This document shows positions 55,901 through 64,000 of a stretch of DNA of 64,000 bases, one piece after another (position 1 is the first letter of the stretch; each line of letters begins with the position of its first letter). A model generated the notes under the pieces. The model was not told where the DNA came from and ran no database searches. It saw nothing but the letters and a program-made list of their open reading frames with translations. The stretch covers positions 1,507 to 65,506 of the forward strand of contig JAKCWW010000781.1 in the NCBI GenBank assembly GCA_026260175.1, written 5' to 3'. The DNA is from Reticulitermes lucifugus. Taxonomy: Eukaryota > Arthropoda > Insecta > Blattodea > Rhinotermitidae. The position numbers and the translations under genes were made by a program.

Positions 55901-58673
55901 TTATAATCCATTACTAAATATCAACCTGTTTTTACCGAAAGGTTTGCATGACATGCAAACGTCGACTGGAAGGCAAGCGGGGCGTGATACAGATCAGTGA
56001 TAACGCACGAATGATCATGTGACAATCACGCGCGAGGTTTTTAAAAACCACAACCAGAGAGTGTCCATCAGAGAACTTCTGCGCGGTTTGAGAGTAACGC
56101 ATTAGATTTCACGATTTTACGGATGCGTGGTTCTTAAAAACCAAGGCGTTAGATGACGGGACTGGCCTGTAGGGTCCAAACCTTGCAGATGGTAATGATG
56201 AATCACCTCCAGGAAAGGTAGCATTCATGTTGAGTGTTACCGGAGCATCTCTTAACACTAACGCCTGCTGAAAACCTGCTCCAGATAAGATTGCGACAAA
56301 TATTGACGCCTTCGTAACATTCACTTTCAGGTTCGGGGTCGCAGCAAGTAGTTTTGTTAGAAAGGCCAACACTTCTTATTAGCAGAGGGAGAGGGAGCCG
56401 TAGTGAGACCCGGCGGAAATAAAAATGTGGCAAACCCACATTATAACCAAAAAGGTTTTCCATAAAATAACGCCCATATTTCAATACTAGCTATTTACTG
56501 AATATATTAACGAAACAATTGTGACTCCGAAATGATCATGCATTCGTTGTGGATGTATGTATTAGTTGGATAGGACCTCCAGCCTTATCTTGTTTATTTG
56601 TAGCTCTATATTCCGATTGTGTTCCATTTATCAGCTGTAGCGACGCCACTTTTGAGGAATACATTTCGTTCCTTACATTATTTCACAAAAAGGAATTTAC
56701 GAATCGAGACCAGGTGAATGGAGAAACCTAGATATCCGTCGAATTTAGGTTCCATTCCACCTAACTATTACCTAGAACATAAAGACGTACCTAAGGTGAA
56801 TGTGCGGATGTGCTGACTGAAGTGATTGGTCCTTTTCCTTCGCAGGAAAGATCGAAAACAGTAAAAAGTAATGTGAAGTCAGACGCGCCTTATAGGCCTG
56901 CTTAAAGCTAAAGCTTCTACACAGCTGTACATGTGCATGGATATTTGATTACTTAGGACTGCTTTAATAGCGTGTCATTAACACTGCCAGCGGCTTCCTG
57001 TAAAGGCACACGACCTTCCTCTATGTTTTAATTTCTTAATGCTTCCCGTCTCTTTAACTGATTAGACCACAGCCTGGTACAGCTATCATAAGTCGATTAA
57101 CCTCAAATTCAGCAAGAGCTGAATTACAGATTAGGTACACTTATAGCTACAAACGGAGATAAAATAAAAACAACTTTTTGCATTTAATAAAGGTAGCCAT
57201 CGTCCTGCTGGTTCCTCTTACTGTTTCTGTGTTTCATTGAGACATGGCGGAGGTACTCCGCATTACCTGGCACTTGTGAGGGATGCTGGCGTAGAAACCG
57301 TCATGAAGTCCATCGCACTTGAAGTTGATCTCCTCTGGCACCCGATCGTAGAACGGGTAATCGGTGAGGTTATAGCCGTTTAGTTCTCTGGGTAGATTGG
57401 GGTCATGTACGTAATCAATCTGGGGTATCCCTGTGAGCGGGGACTTAGTGGTAGCATTGACTTCGGCACCTGCTGCTGCTGAGGGCGGCACAGTGTCGGT
57501 AGCATTTCCTGTGTTGGAGCCTACAGTCTGCAATAAATTGGTTTATGAACGGTGGTTACGTTTTGTACGTATGCTGGAAGGAATGGCAGGCATATCTGCT
57601 TCTATCTTACATACTAGTTAATAAATCAAGTATTTAATGCATCCCATATATATCTTTCAGTATCACTAATCCATTGGTTTTAGGGGGCACAATGGGCCCG
57701 TGTGAGTGGCATACGTGCATCGGGACCTAGTAAGGCTCTAACTAATTATATATTCAGTTCAGTCCATTGGTTTGATTTAAGTAGTCGAACGCTGTGTTGA
57801 AGTATGACACATCTTGTGTTAATATTTGGCACTGAAATAGAAACCCGATAGAAACCGTTCCCAAGGGTAAACACACCAATTATGATAGAGCAAAAACTGT
57901 AAACTCACTACAGTTTTAACCTATTCAAGAATAATTTAATATTTCTTATTCGTGCGACATTGTGTTATAACAGCAGATCGCAATGAGTCTCCAGGCCAAA
58001 TCCCCTGAATTTCAAATTACTGAAGGAAGCGCCCTGTCATTTAATGACACTTTCGGTATTTAGATTCGTTTAAAACTATAGGCCTGAATGTCAAATAAAT
58101 GTAAAGTTGTTCGTGTGCACGCCGTGAAAATGTATAGGAAAGTGTAGGGATTGCTCCACCCATTATTAACCTCGGCACTAGATGGATTTAAGGGTAATAT
58201 TAAAGTGTAGGCTAAATAAGATTGAGGGGGTGTACTGGATTTGTATAAATCAAGAAAGGTTCCAGGGATTAATTCTCGTGAACTCGGCAGTGAACATTTA
58301 GGTCCATGACAGACGGCGAATGTTGTGACCAACTGACGAATTACAGCTTTTGAAAAGGTCTGTCAATTTAGGAAGGGAAGGTTCGCTTGAAAATTTCTGG
58401 ACTGGCGTACACGAAGAGAAGGAAATAGAAATACCCTTTGCTTGTCGTGTTTATATTATGTTTTCAGATAAACAGCCTTTATTGCATTAGGTCAGAACCC
58501 AAGGTCGTTACCTCTTCCTCCGCACCGCTGCTGTCAGAAGATGCCGTCGTCTCTAGTGGCCTCTGCTTCAGCTTGCTGATTACCAGTGCAGTCCCTTTAA
58601 GGCCTTCGCAAAGCGTCGCCAGCAGCAGCAAACCTTTCAAAAAGAAGGCGAATGTTAGAAGTACTGCCCACAT
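46977..58673 (-). CDS. Secreted chitin-binding type 2 (peritrophin-A, CPAP1-like) protein with a very long low-complexity tail, 5 coding exons, 1162 aa
   Basis: Coding exons in transcript order: 58673-58512, 57527-57267, 52463-52330, 50302-50092, 49697-46977. They sum to 3489 nt and all phases close. Residues 1 to about 24 form a signal peptide (MWAVLLTFAFFLKG, then a leucine-rich core). The single CBM14 domain has six cysteines at 125, 140, 146, 156, 169 and 177, around CDGLHDGFYASIPHKCQ and YHHCLFGTRYDFLCAN; such domains bind chitin. NLTDY before it is a possible N-glycosylation site. From about residue 187 the protein is disordered: Thr/Pro-rich, then Arg/Pro and Asp/Tyr-rich blocks (YDYYYDDDYEDDPEYYDDE), then a 906-residue stretch from one exon, including a run of Pro then Ser from a trinucleotide repeat. 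One chitin-binding domain puts it among the CPAP1 cuticle or extracellular-matrix proteins. I do not recognise the exact orthologue. The stop is shown by YVTQY then TGA at 46979-46977. Confidence 0.9.
47440..47525. repeat. Coding trinucleotide repeat in the chitin-binding gene
   Basis: (GAT)n and (GGT)n runs on the + strand encode the Ser and Pro runs of the large last exon. Such runs are prone to length change. Confidence 0.9.
49940..49992. repeat. (GTAC/GTAT)n microsatellite
   Basis: Alternating GTACGTAC then GTATGTAT units in intron 4 of the chitin-binding gene. Confidence 0.9.
50694..50755 (+). mobile_element. SINE-B head, cut by an assembly gap
   Basis: The tRNA-Leu-like head GATCCCAGTGGCCGTGCGGT with CTAAGGCGTGGGTCTGCGGC matches the complete copy at 60816. 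The gap starts at 50756. Confidence 0.8.
50756..50909. other. Assembly gap (154 N)
   Basis: Run of N. Confidence 0.99.
51700..51850 (+). repeat. Family B repeat with hammerhead-like core
   Basis: CTGAAGA (51726-51732), T, GAAGG, loop, CCTTC, GAAAC (51753-51757). The family B tail follows (ACGCAGCGTAACATTCCAGA, GTTGTGAGAACCTCAAATC). A related tail without the core lies near 15085-15200. Confidence 0.55.
54145..54300 (+). mobile_element. SINE-like fragment
   Basis: It has TAAAGGCGGCCGGTGCATAC, GGGAGCCTCAAGCTCCTGGA, GGGCCTGTCCAGGCCTGTAA and TTGCTTTACCTTTGCTT. The layout resembles the 3' half of a SINE-A relative. Confidence 0.45.
55681..55713. repeat. (TG)n microsatellite
   Basis: About twelve TG units, then a broken continuation. 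Confidence 0.95.
58105..58205 (-). mobile_element. SINE-A fragment, intron 1 of the chitin-binding gene
   Basis: The + strand reads CACGCCGTGAAAATGTATAG, then GGATTGCTCCACCCATTATT and AACCTCGGCACTAGATGG, the inverse of the SINE-A 3' half. Confidence 0.6.
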
Positions 58674-59644
58674 TTGGGTTGGCTGTTACGTTATGTAACG
58701 ACGCTTTATAGTATTATCACCTTAAGGGTTTAGGTCCTAATGGTTGATCTTCATACGGATTGGTTTTTATACAGAGAATCTTTAGGCGGACACTGGATGA
58801 GCTGTCGCGTGAACTATTATACTGCAATATTCCACATGCAGTGAGCGGCTAAGTCTGAATGTCTGTGCCTGCCTGGGGCATGCATTTAAGGAGTTTTCTT
58901 TATTATCTTCTGTAAGTAGAAATTTTTGTTCAGGAACCCCCTCCGCCACAAATTCAAGGAATCGCCATCAGATTGAATTAAAAAGTAACCTTATAATGTT
59001 GAATACTGTAAAAGTGAATCTGTTTAGAAAAAAGTCTGAAGAAGATGAGGAGGCCTGTATGCAGGGGCGTGGGGAGGGGGTGGGGAGACACATGCGCACG
59101 CTCGTAAAACTATTAAATACAATTGTCTCTGATTTTAAATATTTGTATTTGCTCAGGTATTGAAATCGTGACTCACGAAATTGGAAAGACCGCAGCAAAA
59201 ACTGTTACGTTGAAATGCGCAGACCAAAGCGTTTGATAGTGAATGTACTGCACAACGGACGCAATTAGGACAGGCCGTCTGAAAGTAGGTCACCTGTGCT
59301 GTAAATGTATTATATGTGGACTGAAGTGAATCAAATACATCTAGCCAATTACGAATTCTGCTGCGATATTTATCTACGAGAAGTGCTACCTTGGCCTAAA
59401 GACAACAAGGAAGCAGTGGAGGGGGGAGGGTAGGCAAGACAAAGGATGTAGATGTTTTCATAAAATTGCTGTCCCACCAGAGTGTCTGACATTCAAGGAC
59501 ATAACTACCTGTCTTTGTTGTCGTGTTTTAAATTTAAGTATACATACAAGGAAACAACCTAAAATATTCCGTTATTTTGTAACTAGAGACGAAAACAAAA
59601 GGAAGCACAGAAATCTGCTGAAAGCAGAGAAATCGCCTTTGGAG

Positions 59645-59800
59645 CCCATTTATTATGAGGCTGGGTGGGTCCCAGAGAACGTGTGGACCCTTCGGAGAAG
59701 AGAAAATACGGTGCCTCTGTCGGGAATCGAACCACGATTCCTGGGTTATCGAGCCCGTAGCTTAGTCGCTATATCTGCTACGCTATACCGGCTCCAAATA
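59645..59800 (-). mobile_element. SINE-A 5' half
   Basis: On the + strand GAGGCTGGGTGGGTCCCAGA is followed by GGGAATCGAACCACGATTCC (B box, inverse) and TAGCTTAGTCGCTATATCTG (A box region, inverse). Confidence 0.8.
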
Positions 59801-60734
59801 AATACACAAGAGGCCTAATTTGTGTAACGTGTCCAGTTGGTATCTCACCAGGTTGTTTGATTCGTGACGAAGAGGAAATGCAAGTAAAAGTTGGTTCGTG
59901 CACTAACGTCATGATGGAGTGATTAACACTCTTCTTTCTCATTCCCGAAGACAGGCCGTCTTAGTCGAGATTTTGCGTGATTTTCTTCAGTTTCGTAAGG
60001 AATTTTGACAGCTTAAGATACTCTACTGTCGCTTCCATCCACGTCCTTTCCTATTCATCACTTACACCTACCCTGCATTTCGATGGTGTATAATCTATTC
60101 AGTTTAGAAAGTGTCATTCTCTAAACCAACAAATGAACGTTAATATCTTGTCATGCTCGGCTTGCCTGAGACGTTTTGTATTTGTGAAGGGTTCAGCTGT
60201 GTACACAGTAACGAATGACATATGGCCACCGTTCCGATAAATAAAACGAGTTACGTAGACTCAGCAAACAAAATCAAGTAGGTACACGCAAAGAATCTGC
60301 TTTATAACGAAAGATAGTTTTTAATTAGCTTTTCGAGTGAGTTTTCACGATTAGATATACGTCGATTTCCCAACATTTTGGCGTTATCTTTATTTCTCTG
60401 TTAATCTTGTCGATAGTAGACCTATGACTCGACTGTGTTGTCACAGCCGAGCGTGAGTCACTACATTAACTGGTTATGACTGCGATCGATCCAGTCCTGA
60501 CAGAGACGTTGACATTCTCTTCCAGAGCGCGTGCTTTACATATTTGATGGGATATTTACCGAGATATTGACGGCTGGAGCGTGAAGCTGACCGCTGAGTG
60601 TTCTGTGCTGTGTGTCTCCCTAGCGGCACAACCACACAGGGTGTAAGTTGCTTTCTTGAGAATGTGTCGTGTTCAAAAAATTATGTTTTTTCTTTGATAT
60701 AGCCCAGTCATTGTAAAAAGTAAGTTGACACTGT

Positions 60735-60815
60735 GATTTATTAAGCAGCACTTTATGAAAATATATGGAGATGAAGACCGCACTCACTATTGACCTCAGT
60801 AATTTTCGGAAGTGG
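60735..60815 (-). mobile_element. SINE-A 3' part, split by SINE-B
   Basis: The minus strand gives GAGGTCAATAGTGAGTGCGG and ATTTTCATAAAGTGCTGCTT, the diverged SINE-A 3' region. It continues on the other side of SINE-B at 61070. Confidence 0.65.
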
Positions 60816-61061
60816 CTGATCCCAGTGGCCGAATGGTCTAAGGCGTGGGTCTGCGGCCGCTCACTTGTTGGGACTGCGGGTTCGAATCCCGCCGAGGGCG
60901 TGGATGTCTGTCTTTTTTGAGTGCTGTGTGTTGTCAGGTAGAGCTGATCGGGTTTTTCAAGAAAAGGAGTCCTACCGAGTGTGGTGTATCGGAGTGTGAT
61001 CGTGAAGCCTCAACAATGAGGAGGCCCTGGCCCACTATGGGCTCTCGCGTCATAAAAAAAA
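60816..61061 (+). mobile_element. SINE-B, complete copy (246 bp)
   Basis: A tRNA-Leu-like head has A box TGGCCGAATGGTCTAAGGCG and B box GGGTTCGAATCCC. It is followed by a non-tRNA body and a short A-run tail. It is flanked by a perfect 8-bp duplication GGAAGTGG (60808-60815, 61062-61069). It is not a functional tRNA gene, because its 5' and 3' ends do not form an acceptor stem. Confidence 0.85.
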
Positions 61062-61069
61062 GGAAGTGG

Positions 61070-61262
61070 TCAGTTTGACGCCCGTCCCGCTTTACCCCCA
61101 GGGAAAATTCCGCCCATATTAATCGAATAGGAGGTTGGGTGAACCCCAGAGTCTGTATGGACATTGTGAAGGAGAAAAGTCTCTTTTTTCTCCTGCAGGG
61201 AATCGAAATCCGTCTCCGTCTTTCAGCCCATAGCCTAGTCTCTATTGCGATGGACTATTCCG
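61070..61262 (-). mobile_element. SINE-A 5' part, split by SINE-B
   Basis: The + strand carries CCGTCCCGCTTTACCCCCAG, GGAGGTTGGGTGAACCCCAG and GGGAATCGAAATCCGTCTCC, the inverse of the SINE-A body and head. Confidence 0.8.
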
Positions 61263-64000
61263 ACTTCTTCATGTCTTTACCAAGGCGAATGGTTGTGGGC
61301 GAGGAACGGAAATATTCAACAGAACGTGCTGCAATAGGCCCTCAGCCTTGTGTTTATTTAACTCCAGAAAAGTAGTTAACAAGAACAATTTGCTCTGTGA
61401 TGTTGCGTCTATATTAAAGGGACAAGTCGATACGGATTCAAACAGATGCTTTCTCGATGAGAATGACGTTCATGTGTAGTGTTATTCAGCGTTTCGTACT
61501 ATCGCTTTCTCCTTGTTATTTTGTAACCATAGACTTAGCAGGCAGTAGAAGAATAACATGGTGTCCAGCAGATTTCGAAATTTCCGCTCATTTTAATTAC
61601 CTTTGTGTAAATGGAACCATTTCCAGATACAGTAAAGGATCTGGTACATTGTTTGCTGTTTGTTTTACAAATCTGAGAAACCAGTTGCACTGCAGAAGTT
61701 GGCTTTTGTGACAGGGGCTGTTGTTTTTAAGTTTGTCTGGGACAGGTATGGCGAAAACTGGCACCAGTGTTTACACGGTTTGTCCAAATTAACATTTGGA
61801 ACTTCTCGTAATTCAGTAGTACCCCAAGACAGTTCTTTTTGGTAGATATATCTTTGCTGTTATTTTATGTATCCATTCCAAATATATCGAGAGGTGTGTG
61901 AGTGCCCAGGTAAAGGTAACCACAAGACAAAATAGCGTTTTATTATATTAAATTTTGTTCTGAAGGGTGGAGTACATAAATTCGTGTTTAGAAACCTCTT
62001 ACAAACCCTATGAGGGTCGCTTGTGTCGCACTCAAAATCACATACAAAGTAAGAAAGAAATGAGTAAGTCTAAAAATATACAGCAGCAAAGTTCAGCCAG
62101 CACTGTAGAAAACAGGGCTCCTAGTATTATTTCTTATTGATAAGTACCGCTATCTTTGGATGTAGACTCCAAATCTGACAACAGGCAGCGTCAATTTCCT
62201 CCCTTCCTGATTTGTACCAATGCAGAATTCCTTTCTGACAGTCAGTGGCGTCGCTATATTAAGTGTCAAATAAGGACGAAGTAACACTGCGAGCCTTCTC
62301 TCACAACACCCTGCTACTGCACTAATCAATATGTAAGTGTAACTGTAATCAGGAGACACCCCGTCTTAATCATAGCCATTGCCAATTATCATGAATGACA
62401 TTTAATTATCATTAAAGATGTTTGCCTTCTTTGCACAACATACATACAATGAACGCATAATGTGGAAGTTGCACCCTTCATATAGCCTTTATTTACATGG
62501 CCGCTCTCTCCGGCCCTATTAAAATAAAGTCTACCGTTGAATTTTGCAATTTGGAAACTTTACACTGAATTTATTTTGGCCCCTATCGGTCCATTGTAGT
62601 CTCTAAGTGAAATGAAACGCAGACACAACTGCTGTAGATGTGTCAAAAATGCTTAATAGGTCAAAGTTAGTATATATCATTAAATGTAGGTCCCAGTAAG
62701 ATTCGTTACTTTTATTGTGACATTTTAGACATGACTTGCGTGAAGTGAAAAGAAATAACTTACGCTCTTTATCTTTGCAGTATGTATAACTGTTGATTAC
62801 TTTTGTAAATATTAGAAATTATGTTTCTGTATTTAATATTTTGTTGTTAATAAACTCTCTTTTAATACTGGACATCTGTCTGCAAGAAATGAAAGAAAAA
62901 GTAACAACTGTTACATAAACGCAATTAATGCATTGGCAAAACATGAGAACTCCAGATTTTAGTAAGTCCGTAATGCTACACGCTTGTTAAAGTGTTTAAG
63001 ATGTAACCCTATGCTTATTTGCTAGATTTTGAAAAAAAGTGTTGTCGCTTTGTTTCCAATAAATGAACACAATTTCGCCCAAATTAGGCGTAATACTTGC
63101 TTTAGGCCTTTGTGCTCCATTTGAAACCATTTTTCTCCTTCTCTAACTTTATGAGTCCGGTCGTAACTCTGTGCTACTTTCTGTAACATTAGGCATAATA
63201 CTGCATTTTTCTCTCAGAGTGTATTTATTTATTTTACACGACTCTCATAGTAAACACTAACCGAGTGTTCTTCTTAATGGAAGCGCACTTTGTTGTCTGT
63301 GAGACACGAAGGGTTAAACTTACTACTTTGTTGTTAGCACCTCGTACTTCGGTCTTCCCGTCAGTATCATTCCACCAATGCTCCGTATTCATTGTCATCT
63401 ACATTTTGCTCTTACCAGAAGGACAAAAGGGTGGATCCTGGGAACCTTCCAAAAAGCAATGTTCTTTCCGAAATCGGGGATTATTTTAAGGAAAGTCATT
63501 TCACTTCTTTGTTATTATTTCGAAAAGTAGGCCTTGGCAGTTTTTATAGGAAATTCCCCAGATGTGGGAGCAGTCGTCACTACAATGTGAGATCTAAAAT
63601 TCTTGTTCTCTGCAAGTTCCTAGATAGGCACCAATCTACACGGCTTCACACCCCAGAAGATCGTCATATTAATCTTCTTCGCCGTGGAAATTTTAAATCT
63701 CACACAGTGATTCTACATGTGGAGCGTACTCTATGAATCGTCCGCACTCTATCCTGACAATGGAGACAGTAGGTTCCTCGGGAAATCGATTACACGGTGT
63801 TACATTCAAGAAATCGTAATGTCAATTACTACAACGGTTCAACTCTAAGACAATTGGTCGTTACAGTTGCTGTGCCATAAATATGAGGGTTTAGAACTGA
63901 CTGCTTGGCAGCTGTTCTAATTTTGTGACAGGTTGAGAGGTGCATGTGGTAGGAGATGTGGCAGTTTTCCATTCACTTTCAACTCTAAATTCCGTTAGGA
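61263..64000. other. Right-end non-coding region
   Basis: No supported gene. A family B-like motif lies near 63751-63800. Short open frames at 61.4-61.8 and 63.3-63.7 kb show no recognisable domain or splice context. Confidence 0.5.

Noticed and set aside
60816-60905. Possible tRNA-Leu gene
   Set aside because: The A and B boxes are good but there is no acceptor stem. The unit has an 8-bp target duplication and a second copy, so it is a SINE.
63392-63736. 114-codon + strand frame near the right end
   Set aside because: No recognisable motif, and it leads into a family B-like repeat; probably chance.

Overview
The window is nuclear DNA of an insect, most likely a cockroach or termite (Blattodea). 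The genes are split by GT-AG introns up to about 5 kb long. Introns and intergenic DNA are AT-rich and full of SINEs, RTE-like LINE tails, pogo/Tigger and hAT relatives, and fold-back repeats. The order name is inference from the repeat styles and from gene content; the sequence itself only shows an insect-type genome.

Four protein-coding genes can be reconstructed exon by exon with every reading phase closing. (1) SQOR, + strand, 1732-10071: mitochondrial sulfide:quinone oxidoreductase, 8 coding exons, 443 aa. (2) COPZ1, + strand, 15523-24275: zeta subunit of the COPI coat, 5 coding exons, 178 aa. (3) A divergent Gs-related G-protein alpha subunit of the insect G-alpha-f type, + strand, 30369-40350: 10 coding exons, 398 aa. 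(4) A secreted protein with one chitin-binding type 2 (peritrophin-A) domain and a very long proline/serine/charge-rich tail, - strand, 46977-58673: 5 coding exons, 1162 aa. Genes 3 and 4 converge on a repeat-rich spacer at 40.4-47.0 kb. The four genes have unrelated jobs (sulfide oxidation, vesicle coat, signalling, cuticle or extracellular matrix) and no common pathway is suggested.

The left end (1-690) is the tail of a Tigger/pogo transposon. Spacers and introns hold at least eleven copies of one tRNA-headed SINE (here SINE-A), two of a tRNA-Leu-like SINE (SINE-B), several RTE-type LINE 3' ends, a 1.37 kb pogo-like element in COPZ1 intron 4, a Tigger element in intron 4 of the chitin-binding gene, and small MITEs with clear TA or 8-bp target duplications. 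Nested insertions give relative ages: SINE-A into SINE-A at 23.6 kb, and SINE-B into SINE-A at 60.8 kb.

The most unusual signal is a set of fold-back repeats whose inner ends carry a hammerhead-ribozyme-like core (CTGANGA, a stem II, GAAAC). Stem I and stem II change sequence between copies while keeping pairing. The best copy is at 43830-43874. All copies have one extra T after the CTGANGA box, so activity is uncertain.

The last 5 kb (about 59-64 kb) shows no gene I can support. There are two assembly gaps (21508-21550, 50756-50909) and one single N (11774).
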